From NCBI GenBank assembly GCA_013368315.1, contig JAACJM010000013.1, positions 434,001 through 498,000 of the forward strand: a stretch of 64,000 bases of DNA, read 5' to 3'. Position 1 is the stretch's first letter. Each line of letters begins with the position of its first letter. The notes beneath the pieces were generated by a model. That model searched no databases, was not told the DNA's origin, and was given only the letters and a program-made list of their open reading frames with translations. Of the stretch, positions 41,749-53,302 are shown piece by piece. This stretch comes from Tetrapyrgos nigripes (Eukaryota; Basidiomycota; Agaricomycetes; Agaricales; Campanellaceae). A program made the translations under genes and the position numbers.

Positions 41749-42522
41749 ACAGCACGGACGAAAGAGCGAAGTCTTTATATTACATTACAACTAATCTAAC
41801 CTTGTACACATCTTCAATAATCACTACTCATCACGACCATACGTCTCCGGTAGCAATAAATACTATTAAAACGAGGATCTTCGGTGTATGTGAAAGTGAG
41901 CCATTATCATCGCTCTTGGCGTTGAGTAGGATATGTCGGATAAATCATTTTTTGGTTGAGTTCGACTCAAGTTCGACTCGTAGCGCAAGAAAGGGATGAA
42001 TGTGTTAGCCGCCGGAATGCATAGAGTGATGCCTCTGCAACAGTAGCTTCTGCATCTACCTTAGCAATCACAAACGCGTGCGGAAACGTGAAAGTATCAT
42101 TGTGGGCGACATGGAAGTTTAGCTGGAGGAACGCTTCGGGAAGCTCTAGTGCCTCCTAAATGCCATCTAAATTTTCAGCAATGCCAAACGTCTTTCGAAG
42201 TACAAACACGGTTCAGATTGGAAAGTGTAGTGATACAAATGAGGATCAGATATACTAGAAATATAGGTCAAAAATAATAAATGATTGAAAGGTTGAAAGG
42301 ACATGTATGAGAAAATTATGTCCCGGGATACGTCGGGCGTCCTTGAGTTCGAGCCATCCTTAAAATGTTGAAGGATATGTACACTTCCCCATTGCGGATA
42401 TTGTATATGCAAGTATGCATGAAAAGAGTAAGCAGCGTGAACAACAACAACAGCAACAGCAATAAGAAGAAATAAAACTATACACCCTAAACACCTTAAG
42501 AACACATCGCTCCAATCAGCGC
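41749..42522. other. 3' region of P450 and hydrolase, with a minus-strand coding-like remnant
   Basis: On the minus strand from about 42215 to TGA 41969-41967 a frame reads VLRKTFGIAENLDG, stop (TAG 42158-42156), then EALELPEAFLQLNFHVAHND and FTFPHAFVIAKVDAEATV. It looks like protein but matches nothing I recognise, and a stop interrupts it. The rest includes CAACAACAACAGCAACAGC simple sequence at about 42441. Confidence 0.35.
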
Positions 42523-44543
42523 TCACAATCCCTCATCCCACAATTTCCTCGACAATGCCACATAAAACCTCTCCAGATCCGCCTTGGTAGCTAAATCACT
42601 GTGCCGCTCCCGTCGTTCTGCCTCCTTCTGAGACCCTGACCCAGAATTCTTGAGTTTACCTGGGAAGTTGGATGATGGTGACGATGATGATGAGTGAGAT
42701 GGCGGTGACGATGAAGAGGAAGACGAGTAATGTAATACAGGGTTTGAGCTCGGATCACTCGTCTTCTTCTCGTCAGCCTTATTTGCTAGTGGCTCTGCTT
42801 GTTCTTTGCCATTGTCCATCTCCTTTCGCTCCTGCCTCTCCTTCTCCGAGGTTGAGAACCACTCAAACACTCTGGAGAGTTTTTCCGTAGAGGCTTTGAT
42901 CACCTCGTCGTCACGTTCTCTATCGAGCTTACGCCGAGCTTGAGCTTGAAAGGACGGAGAGCTGTGTGACGACGTCGAGGAAAGGGACACTTGCGATCCT
43001 GACTCAAATGCAGATTCCATTTCGTTATCCCCGAGTTCAGTATGTCGATGGCCATTTTCATGGCCATAACCTTGTCCTTGCGTTGCTTCCCGACTCTTTC
43101 TCTCACTCTCCCTCTCTTGCGCTTCTCTCTGCTTAGCCTCCCTCTCTTCTCTCCACCAAAGCTTCATAAACCTCCCCAGATCTTGATTACCAAACTGAGT
43201 CCCAAAACTCCATTCCCCAAAGCTACTTCCGAATCCAATCCCCAAGCTACCTCTTGACCTTTCTACTTCTCTTCCATTTCCATTTCCAGTTGCGGCTCCA
43301 GCTTCGGCTTCGGAGGCTTTCCGCTTCGACCGTTCATCAAAAGATGTAAACGAGAACGATCCTAGTCTGAGTTTGGGTACGGGGATAGAGGGTATCGACG
43401 GTAGCGAAGGGATTCCAGGTAAATCCACCCCAAACTCTATTCCTCTAGAACCTCTCGATTCCCAATGATCGCAACCTTCCAAAACGCCTAGGAACTCTCC
43501 CCATTTAGCTGATTGGATAGCAACAAGGCCATCGTTGCCCCATTCCAAGTCGTTAGCGAAGAGAGGTGGTTCATCAGAATTGGATGGGTTTGCATGAGGA
43601 GTTGATTCCCAGACTTTGCATAGTCTTTCCCTCTCCTCCTTTTCCCACTCGTCAACAACCATCTTGGGAAACCAGAATGGGTGCCAGATGCTAACGCTCC
43701 TAACACGACTCGTGACGCTAAAGTATTTGACTTTAGGGTCATCGAGTGTCGAGGGATTGAAAATGTTTTGGAGGTAGTCTGTGGTGAGATTGGAGTATGC
43801 GGGAGAGTCGAGGATGGAGAGTAGCAGGGTAGTAAATGAGGAAGGTAGTGACGATAGGGTGGATAAATTGAGTTTAGATTCGGCTGCTGTTTCAGCCATG
43901 GCAGAAGTAGCCCGTTCCATAGTCACCTTCTTTCCGTCCTCTGTCTTCTTGCCCAAACCCAGATTCTCTGCACACCAATCCATAAAAGGACTCCCTCTAT
44001 GAGGAGTACTGATCGTGGTCAACGAGAGCGGTGTATAGTCCATCGGACGCACGTTTGATATTAAATGCCGACAGTCCAAACCACCCATTGAATGGGCCAG
44101 AAAGTTGACTCCTCTCCCAAAGCTCTTTGAGATAGCTGTAAATGTAAAGCCTCGGCACGGGAATATACAGAACCAGTGGCAGGAACTGCAGTGACGATTA
44201 CTTCTGCACCAATTTTGTCCCGGAGGATGGAAAGGACATTGGCCCAGTAGTGCATTCGTAGACTCGGAAATGACTGCGGACCACGAGAATCAAAGCCATA
44301 GAGACCATGGCATAGTACTATTGGATATCTCGGTTTCCGAAGAGGATCAAAGAGAGCAGGATTTGTGATCAGTCGATGTATGGTATCATCCCGTGGGGGC
44401 TCTTCTGGCTTCGTGGATGGTGTAGATGAGGAGGAAGTGGATGAAGAACGAAGGTAGTGAGTTGAAAGAGAGATGGTTGAGATCACATTAACGATTCTGC
44501 GGAACAGCAGGACTACTTGCGCAGGTACATAGACGCTCGACAT
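42523..44543 (-). CDS. Alpha/beta-hydrolase (lipase family), apparent frameshift before the active site
   Basis: A lipase-like protein of about 670 residues. The N-terminus after ATG 44543 is a membrane or targeting helix (YVPAQVVLLFRRIVNVIS), then YPIVLCHGLYGFDSRGP (oxyanion region) and EVIVTAVPATGSVYSRAEAL. The nucleophile elbow is FLAHSMGGLDCRHLI and the end of the core is WGNDGLVAIQSAKWGE with CDHWE supplying the likely His. The segment HLQLSQRALG and the segment GVNFLAHSMGG are in different frames. The sequence between them (about 44103-44125) has no usable intron, so one base appears missing. The C-terminal 300 residues are low complexity, rich in Ser, Glu and Arg. Close in design to fungal triacylglycerol lipases. 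Confidence 0.75.
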
Positions 44544-45253
44544 CAGGATTTCGGTTCAAGAGGCATACGTGACAGGACATGACATCAAGCCTTTGGGGTT
44601 GCATTTTGCCGGTCCGGCACTTCCGTGTTTGTTTTTCGTCCAAATCCGTCGCCTGCATTTTAAAGTCTGCATTTTTGTACTACCGTATGCTTTCTTTGCT
44701 TGAGTTCGTAATTAAACTGACCATTGTTTAAGCGTGTCAATATATTGGGCCACCATTTCATGATACCATAAGCCAGACCAACCCGAAGGCTTTGAAATAT
44801 TTGGACATTCTTCTGCAAAAACTGTCTCTGTCAAGACCCAAAAGATACATAGGTTCCTTCGAGTTATGGATGCCAGTCTACATGCTATCTCCGTTGCTTA
44901 AAATTTTTTCAACGTCTGCTCGTAGCTATGGAAATGCCGGAAAAGCTGACCAACCATGCAGGTTTTTTCGAACTTATCTGAACTTATCAAGTTATCGTCG
45001 TTGATGTCACCGTTTGCGGCTCATAACTTGAGAGGAACAGTATCGAGTATTTTGGGCACAAATCTCTGTGGTGACGCGGGGTTTCGGAAGGTTTAGTTGT
45101 CTAACTAGGGTTTCATTTCCATCAACACATAGTACTAGTCCAGCGTCTATCTACTAGAGGGATCAGGTCCATTGACAGGTCATGAATTCTTCTCAATGGC
45201 CACATATCAAGAGCCCGTTCTGACTCAGTCAGGCTCGCTACTTTTCCTCCAAT
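44544..45253. other. Divergent intergenic region
   Basis: About 710 bp between the hydrolase and the DUF4436-like gene, which diverge. No coding segment, repeat or RNA gene recognised. Confidence 0.4.
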
Positions 45254-46807
45254 ATGCCTCTGGAAGCTATGCCATCTTCAAGTTCAGGCTCTGAGGATGT
45301 ATTCGGCGGCGTCAGAAAGAAACGAGCTCTTCTGAGCTTTACTATGGGCTCATGGTGGCGTCGTCCCAAACTATTCACCCTTGTTTGCGTCGCGATCGTC
45401 GCCCTAATTGGCGTAGCGATTGTATTCACCGTCGGTTTCAGTGGACCCATCACCGAAAGAGCCCTTTACGAAGGTGCTGGGAATCAAGATGGGGTGAGGG
45501 GCATCTAGCTGCACTTCTCGTTAACTATCTGACTTCTTTTAACCAGCTGGTATTCGTTGGACACGTATTCAACGTTGACATCAAGCAAAGGCAGTTGTCG
45601 ATTGAGTGGCAGCCAGCCGGCTGTGGGTCGTTCTACAATAGAACAGAGAGTTCTTACTCTCTCGAGAATGATGGCACCGTCGATAACTGCGGAAGAATAA
45701 GCATGCCAGTTAACGTCTATATCAATGGGTAAGGCTTCTGCCTTTTGTGGAGCCAGAGGCTCTGGTCGGACTAATTCTTTCTTCGATCACAGACAAGATC
45801 AGCCAGTATGGGCTTACGACCCTTCCCAGGACACTCTGAACGTTAACCCTATCAGCTCAAATTTGTGAGCTTACTCTTCCCTTTGTTTTCGACGACACAG
45901 CTGAAACCCCAGAACAGTATTCCAGCTCTACGAGGTTTCATCGTGTCCGTCCCCATATCGATTTACACCTACTCCCTGCCACTACGAGGGACAAAGAAAC
46001 CTCAATTCGTCACTCAAGAATTCCTACACCCTTTCGGAGTCTGGGAAACTAAACAATCTTATCTCGCTCTATCCCCTTCTTCTGCTGGTAGTTTTGCCAT
46101 GTCAGACAACACCACTACTTTCCAAGCACTTCCCATACTGGAAATGTCAGCCATCGACTCCACTGATGACTTTGTTCCTACCAAAAGCTTCGCAGTGCCC
46201 GTGTTAAACGCACGAGTGCCCTTTCCGAACGGTACCTGGACAGATCAAGCTTATGTGCTAATGACGACGATTCAGTACAGCGTTATAGCGAAGATTTTCT
46301 GCATGGCCATCTTTTTTATTAACTGGTTCTTGACCATTCTTGTCATGGGTCTCACTATCAAAGTGGTGTTTCATTGGAAAAGAAGTCGTGGTCGGCGCAC
46401 TGGTGTCAAGCAAGACTCGACTGTGTTGCTATTCCCCATCACTGTCATTTTCTCAATTCCGCAGTTGAGGGCGCTTTTCGTTGGTGATCCCGCCTTTGGT
46501 GAGTATGTTTGGAGTATTATAGACAGATTCTGACCAGTGACAATCATCAATGCTCTATGAATACTACAGGTATTTTACTCGGTACGAATCCTCTCTTCAC
46601 TTCCAGAGTGAAACTGAACTGACGATACGAAATGTAGATGCCGTCGGCATTCTTCTCCAGATCATTATCGTGTCATTGTGCGGAGGAGTGTTGCTGATCG
46701 TTCTGAACAAGCAACTTCCTGAAGAAACTTTGGAACTTGAGCCTGAACGGGGGGCACTGCTGGTAGGACACGAAACGGAAAGCCACAGAGGAAATAGACT
46801 GAGCTGA
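45254..46807 (+). CDS. DUF4436-like multi-pass membrane protein
   Basis: The N-terminus has a Ser-rich cytosolic part (MPLEAMPSSSSGSEDVFGG), a basic stretch and a first membrane helix (LFTLVCVAIVALIGVAIVF). A luminal domain of about 200 residues with several Asn glycosylation sites follows (NRTES, NTTT, NGTW). Two or more helices then come near the C-terminus (KIFCMAIFFINWFLTILVMG and VGILLQIIIVSLCGGVLLIV). This design and the luminal start LVFVGHVFNVDIKQRQLSIE fit the fungal DUF4436 proteins, of unknown function. Exons include one of 12 nt at 46570-46581. The junction around 45867-45920 is the least certain; I use a 53-bp intron ending at AACAG. Confidence 0.65.
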
Positions 46808-47863
46808 TATTTGTAACATTATTTCCGAATGTACCGTAGTGCCGTGAAAGGAATGTCCGCTTTAGTCCAAAAACTCTGGACACAGGACTGAACCTTGAGT
46901 CCGGTCCAGTTCAGGTCCAAGCAAGGTTTGGACGCGTCCCAACTTTTTTGTGTCGATATGGCTGTAAGAATTTCGTCACTAGAAAAGTAGTTGTACATGT
47001 TCTATACGTACGAAAATCCTGTCAAAATGGAATTTAACCACACAAGCATCAATGAAGAGTGTACGTGCGATATAGCTCACCGTAATAATCAAAAAATGAA
47101 GTGCTGTCCACCCTATTCTGGTCAGAAATGCTGGAAAAGTTCAGTGCGTCGGAACGCGTCCGGACGCGTTCGTAGTTAGTAGTAGTACGGACCAGTGGAG
47201 CTGAGTGGACCTGCGGTTCAGTCAAGATTCAGTCCACAAAAATTCGTGAATTTCGGACCGGACTTTCCGTCCAGTCCAGTAAAGTTCGGTCTGGACCAAA
47301 GTGGACTGAGCTTTCCTTTCACTACTGTACCATTTCGAAGTGAGTACTGTTCGGTCGGTTTGGACTGTGACGGTTTTTCAAGCTTCAGTTCAGTCAGTTC
47401 GAAAGGCAAAATGATGTGTGACGATGAACAGTTCGATTCATCTTGATCATCACAACTTCGTGCTTTTATTGGCTTTCAACATAAATTACGATTTTATTTT
47501 ATTTTAATTTTTTGCTTTTTTACACCTCAAATTTACCTTTTTTGACCAGTTCAGCACGTAGTTTAGTTCAGCCGGTGATGCGTGACGAAATACGAACAGT
47601 TCAGAGCCTCTGTGACGCGTGATGCGAATCACTTCTTCGAAATGGTACAGCAGTACCCGAGAGTGCAGAGTCTAAGCAAATTTGATTAGGTAATCGGCTA
47701 CCTCTTCCCGCAAACCTCCACGTCGCATGCGAGGATTTCTGGACTCCTAGACAAGGGGAGCGCGTTCTCGCAGCTCTATCATGCTTGAAGACCCAAGAAA
47801 CATTGATACACGCGTGAAAATTCCGTGTTTAGTTGACCCGACAAGCAAATACGACTGAGGATC
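46808..47863. other. Intergenic with AT-rich stretch and a short inverted repeat
   Basis: No gene was resolved. GTCCAGTCCAG/GGTCCAGTTCAG-like motifs recur at about 46898-47320. CTGTACCATTTCGAAG at 47325-47340 and its exact complement at 47635-47650 bound 326 bp with a T-rich core, possibly a small MITE. Confidence 0.4.
47325..47650. repeat. 16-nt perfect inverted repeat bounding 326 bp
   Basis: CTGTACCATTTCGAAG at 47325-47340 is exactly complementary to 47635-47650. The interior is AT-rich and non-coding. No target duplication could be defined, so mobile origin is only a possibility. Confidence 0.45.
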
Positions 47864-49859
47864 ATGCAGCCTCTAAACATTGCGTGTGTTGCTCCGCTTC
47901 ACTTCGCTTTCTCGAACTGAACACTAGCTAGCATGATTTCTGATTTCTTTCATCCCAATGTTGGTGGGGTCGAAAATCACATTTACATGCTTTCTGCCAA
48001 TCTTATTCGGAAAGGACACAAGGTAAGTATCGCTTCGTGACGCAGTGTTCTGCTTCACGAGTCGACATATGCTTACCGCCATCTTACTTAGGTTATCGTT
48101 ATAACCCACAGCCATCCTCCAGACCGTGTAGGCATACGCTGGCTCCTCCCCTCACTCAAAGTGTATTACCTTCCCTTCGTGCCTATCGCCTCTTCGGCGA
48201 CCTTACCGAATTTCTTCACCTTCCTACCTTATTTTCGATCTATAGTTCTTCGAGAACACATCCATCTCATTCATGCCCATGCAGGTCTATCGTCTTTGGG
48301 CCATGAAGGAATCCTACACTCTCATTTGATGGGAATCCGTACCGTGTTTACGGATCACAGTTTATTCGGATTTGACGATGCTGCGAGTATATTGACTAAT
48401 AAGTTACTCGCTGGGACTTTGAGGAATGTCGATGCAGCGATAGCAGTTTCACATACAGGGTGAGTTGTATTCCTCATTTCTTCAGCACATTTCTCATGTT
48501 CTTGTTCACCAGACGAGAAAACACGGTTCTAAGAGGCGAGCTGTACACGTTATCCACAGACCAGCATGGCAAAATTCGTCCGGTTGTGAATTTCAATGTC
48601 TATGTTATACCCAATGCTATCGTAGCTGAGCAATTTCGACCTGGACCACTGATACCCAGTGATACCAGTAGGATCTTCTCTTGTATACATGCGATATATT
48701 GTCTGACACCGCTCTCGCAACAGTTACAATCGTCTTTCTTTCCCGCTTTGCATACCGGAAAGGTATAGATCTTCTCGTGGCCTCAGCTCCTCGTATATGC
48801 AAAGCCTTCCCCAATGTCAAGCTGCTTGTCGGTCAGTTGTGCAACTTGTCATTAGATAGCACTATGGTTAATACTATCTGACTCGACAGGTGGTCACGGT
48901 CCCAAACTCATTGACCTTCTACAAATGCGCGAAAAACATCTCCTTCAGGATCAGATTGAGCTTCTGGGGCCTGTAAGACCAAGCGATGTGTGCTCGGTGA
49001 GTGATCGGTCTTTTTACTTTTCTTTTGTTATTGTAGTCGTGGTTGTGATCTAGCGTCATGGAAACTTTGCATACTGAATCCGTCGTTTTCAGGTCCTTCA
49101 CCGTGGCTCAATCTACCTGAATACTTCCCTCACAGAATCATTTGGAATAGCCATCTTAGAAGCTGCTTGCGCTGGTCTCTATGTCGTGTCCACTCGTGTG
49201 GGAGGAGTCCCCGAAATCTTGCCCGAAGATGTGATTAGTTTTGCTGAACCTGACGAAGATGGTAGGTGTATCTCTCATATATCCCTTTATCGCTTGAGAA
49301 CCCAATACCTACCATTTTTCTTTCTTCCATCCCGTTTGAGCACAAGCTGACTGATGTATTTCTGCCCAGACGTCTTTCGCGCCATATCAGAAGCAATCTC
49401 CATCGTCTCACAAGGAAAACACGACCCTGTCCAAGCTCATGAATGTATCAAGAGTTTTTACGACTGGGAAAGTATCACAGAGAGGGTTGAGAGGGTTTAC
49501 GAGGCTGTTATGAAAGAGGAACAAAGGGAATTGTGGGATAGGATGAAGAGGTAATCCAACATTTTTATTCCTTGCATTTGTCTGCTCATTCTCAAAACCG
49601 GAACCTCGTCATTACGGCTCCTTTCTTCAGGACAATGCAACTAGGACGCTTCGCTGGACCAATCTATACTATCATATTGATTGTAGATTGTCTGTTTTTC
49701 TTGTTTTTGGAGTGGTGGATGCCTAGGGAGGATATGGACTTTGTGGAGAGTCGATGGGATCAGGAGAAATTTGTCAAGTTGACCTCGAGTGGAGGTGATG
49801 CTTCAGTGTGTGCGAGCATGCCGGATAGTGCAGGAGACAAACGGACGGCTCAAGAATAA
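47864..49859 (+). CDS. GPI3: GPI3/PIG-A, GlcNAc transferase subunit of GPI-anchor synthesis
   Basis: The catalytic subunit of GPI-GlcNAc transferase, which puts GlcNAc on phosphatidylinositol at the cytosolic face of the ER. The first exon MQPLNIA joins to [20 protein letters not shown], then [32 protein letters not shown] and [15 protein letters not shown], and the GT-B donor site [15 protein letters not shown] and VGGHGPKL. The E-x7-E motif is [13 protein letters not shown]-terminal membrane anchor [18 protein letters not shown] is followed by a short tail. About eight introns, all consistent. ATG 47864 is chosen because the family begins just before ISDFF. Confidence 0.95.
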
Positions 49860-50487
49860 TGTTGGAGATCAGCGTGTTTTTCGTCGTTGGAGCCTCCTTG
49901 TTGCACCTGTTGATCACACTGATCAGAGTCTGCACTACACCCCATACTGCCGCATCCTTTTCTCATTGAGGCTTGGGGACAGGAGAACGGAGGTTTGACT
50001 GCGAATATGACATAGATGAGAGATAGTAGTATGTACCTTGGTAGGAAGCTAAAAGTACAGATAAATGACAGGCAATAAATACTTCATCCAATATTAGTGG
50101 AAGAGCATCGTCGATTCCCGTGCGTGTTACTGCAATTTGTCGGCTCACCCCGAAACATGCCAACAAATTGGTGGATGTGAGTTTCATAGCTGACTTTTAT
50201 TCAGAGTCATCGTGTCTACTGAAATATTTGTTCGGCCAGGAAGGAGTTGAAGGAAGAAGGAAGGAGCAACGCACGACTAGATCATAACGCTGCCTCGGCA
50301 TTTTGGCTAGAGTGATATTGCAACCAGTGTTCTCTGGACAGCAGTAAGAGTGATAGCAACATGCATGTTCATTGAACAAGAGGAACCGAATAACATGATG
50401 GACTGAGAGCCTGTTTGCGTATGCACGAATAAAGTATGGGATGAAAAATCTAAATGCAGGTCTGCTCTATCCTGTCAAGAAATCCGG
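49860..50487. other. Intergenic between convergent GPI3 and RRF1
   Basis: Shared 3' flanks. Nothing recognised in about 630 bp. Confidence 0.4.
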
Positions 50488-51399
50488 CTACTTTTTGCCA
50501 GCACCAGTAGCCTTCTTGAGCTGAGAGATGCGCGCATCTATCTCGCCAACGTTTCTATCGGTGAGTTTTTGAAACTTGGAGAAAATTTGTCAGAGCCAAA
50601 AACAATTGCCAACCAGGACACTCACCTCCTCCAACTCGATGGAATGCTTCGCGTACTTGCCACGTTTCAGACTTGCCTGGTGATGTTTCCGAATTTGCAC
50701 TTTGGAATCCTCTGCTTGACGCAGGGTTGCAGTAACCAGTGCTGTACGGGCCTCTACGGTTGGTCTGGCAGGTTGCAGTTGTGAGACATGAACAACAAGA
50801 CAAAATGATGAATGAATGCGCACTTTGGTACAGGTATCCTTAGGGTTCTGTTGTCATACTTTTGGGGAATAATTCCAGCAAGTTTAGCTTCATATATGGC
50901 AGTCTCGACATGTTTAAGTGACTACTGAGAAGGGCAGTCAGTAATGTTTTGGTAATAGAGAAACACGCACTCCTTCGTCAAACACAGTTACAAGAAGCAT
51001 AGACCCATCCTTGACGCCGACCGTAGCTACCTCCTCCAAGCGGAACGACTGGTCACTATCCGGAAGTTTGACTCGCACAGGCGCCAGCAAGTGAGGAGTG
51101 ACACGTCCACTGGCACGCGTCTCTACGGCTGCACATTCCTTTCTGAACCATTCTACAGCGGCTATCATCTTTTCTTCGCATTTCTTGTACTCTTCTCTGG
51201 CCGCTTCGTCGGTGATAGGCTGTTGTGATCCTGGCACCAAGTCTGCTGTCGACTTTGTCCCTTTGGCGCGCGTCTGGGTCGGTACTAGACGATGGAGGAG
51301 GAATGGAGAAAGGGTAGTTTTATTACATGCTCTTAGGCATGTAGATACGCGAAACCCAGCGCGTAATGAGGTCTGAACGTGACGGAGAGCGGAGGTCAT
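50488..51399 (-). CDS. RRF1: Mitochondrial ribosome recycling factor
   Basis: Splits the mitochondrial ribosome after termination, with EF-G2. After ATG 51399 there is an Arg-rich transit region (TSALRHVQTSLRAGFRVS and onward). The RRF domain contains EEKMIAAVEWFRKECAAVET, SGRVTPHLLAPVRVKL, EEVATVGVKDGSMLLVTVFD, ETAIYEAKLAGIIPQKYDNR and the C-terminal helix ARTALVTATLRQAEDSKVQI. The end ATGAGKK and TAG at 50490-50488 close it. Four short exons in the 3' half are joined by normal introns. An upstream in-frame TTG extends the frame but ATG fits the transit peptide. Confidence 0.92.
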
Positions 51400-51488
51400 G
51401 ATGGAAGAGCGAGTAGCGCGTCGGCAAACCAAAAATTTTCGTATCTTATCTTATCTCCCTTCTCCCTGACTTCTTAAGTTCTACCGTC

Positions 51489-52588
51489 ATGTCTGAACCT
51501 CGTCCTGAAGATATAGAAGACATTCTGAGCGATTCCCTTTCCTTTCTAGGAGGAAAACCAGTCGTTGATCAAGAAATCATATCATATGGACCCCTCAGAT
51601 TGAGCGTGGCTGCCAAAGTATCCTCAAACTCTTTCCTTCTCGTACATTTTACACTCTCCTGACAAGACCTAGGAAGGAAAGGTAAGTGCATCAATACTGG
51701 GCATTGAACGGTTTTTTCCAAACAAAATACCACCTAGGCAAATACCTTACTTGCAGATCATCTCTTCTCTCCATCGTTATTCCTCGCAGAACGAATAGAA
51801 CGAGGTCTACTGCCTGTGCATCGTAAAACAGGTCCGTTTCCAGTCTCCTCCCGCCATTCTCTGGTGGATTACTTACGAAATCCAATAGTCATCGAACTGG
51901 GTGCAGGATGTGCTTTACCGTCCCTCCTCATGTCAACAATCACCGAATCACCATCTCTAATCCTAGTCACCGATTATCCAGACGATAGCATACTGAATAA
52001 TCTCAAGGCGAACGTTGAACGCAACGCTTCTTTGACCTCACCGGAATGCCATGTTAGTTGGATGGGGTATGAATGGGGAACTGACACTACGTCTCTTCTG
52101 TATGGTCTCTGACTATGAATTTCGAATCACTCTGATTTAGTTTCCAGAAAACTCTTACCTGCAGGCTCATCTGAGGCAGGCTACGACGTCGTCATCCTCT
52201 CCGATTTGCTACATTTTCATAGCTCTCATGACTCCATAATCGAGTCAATGAAGCTTCTACTATCAAAAGGCCCAGAATCCATTTGTTACCTCTCGGTAAG
52301 ACTCCAGTCTTTTCCGGATGGCATCTCCCTTTACTGACCTAATGGTCTTCTTTCCCAATTTTCTTATCTTTGCGACTTTGTGACATTCTTTAGGCAGGCA
52401 AATACACACTCCCTCACGTATGCGACAATTTTGTCCTCAAGGCAAAGGTAAATGGGTTCGATATTGAGGAGATCATCACAGATGAGAAAGAAAAGTGGAA
52501 GGGTCACCTGGAAGTCAGTGGGTTGGATAATGAAGCTTTGTCAACACGCAAGGCGGCTTGTCGATTTTGGATCGCTCGTTGGAAGTAA
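51489..52588 (+). CDS. EFM7: Protein lysine/N-terminal methyltransferase, EFM7 (NNT1)-like
   Basis: A seven-beta-strand SAM methyltransferase. Yeast Efm7 modifies the N-terminal Gly and Lys of EF1A. Motifs: ANTLLADHLFSPSLFLAERI, then motif I VIELGAGCALPSLL, motif II VTDYPDDSILNNLKANVE, GYEWGTD, and YDVVILSDLLHFHSSHDSII. The C-terminus FWIARWK ends at TAA 52586-52588. The first exon codes SEPRPEDIEDILSDSLSFLG. One exon is only 9 nt (51673-51681, coding EGK). Divergent from RRF1 with 89 bp between starts, so both may share a promoter. Confidence 0.85.
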
Positions 52589-53302
52589 ATTTGAAGGTGT
52601 ACAACAGACCTTTGCTTTGCCTTTGCTGCGGTAGCGTTTTTATTTAGTAGCAAACCATCCAAATTTCTTGAGACCCACCAGTAATATAAGTATCTAGAGA
52701 ACGTGGACTATGGCGTAGTACGTCGGCCACAACGACTCTCATTTTTCACTAACTCCGCTTTCACATTTCATTAATTCGATTCCTATTTTCACGGAGGAGC
52801 CTTAATACTTGCCGCAGCAGAATCTAGAAAAGGCCTAACGAAATGCTATATCATTGTGATGCAGAGTTTGACGATGGCTGAGAGTTCTCTGAAAGGTACT
52901 TGGCAGCAACGCTGAAAAATCCTTTTTACGATTGCAAAACGAATTCGGAGATATACAGAACACAGAACACAACACGATGGGTGTACATATTCAGAATAGA
53001 AATAGATAGAAGTGAGTAAAATAAGCAAGTAGATAGGGATAGGAATGAGTAGAAAGATTTAAACAGATCCAAATCCAGAGAGATATGAAGGGATAGATGG
53101 AATAGGTGTAGCTATAACTGTAGCTGTAGGGAACGAGACGTAAGACAAAGCTAGATCATAGTCCCTGATATCCAACAACGAAGTAGAGATTTCCCAGAAC
53201 TCTCTACTCAAGACCCCCAGCGAGTTGGTCGCAAATCCACACTGGTGTTAAGACCTCGGCCCTCCACAGCACTCTTCAGTCTTTAGTCTTCAACCTCTTC
53301 AC
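52589..53302. other. Intergenic 3' region
   Basis: Convergent 3' flanks of the methyltransferase and the DUF6533-type gene. It is AT-rich, with no coding or repeat signal. Confidence 0.4.

Noticed and set aside
42167..42526. 119-codon minus-strand frame with a hydrophobic start just after the hydrolase stop
   Set aside because: It begins with a non-ATG codon, lies in expected 3' UTR, and its hydrophobic part comes from a CAACAACAGC simple repeat read in antisense.
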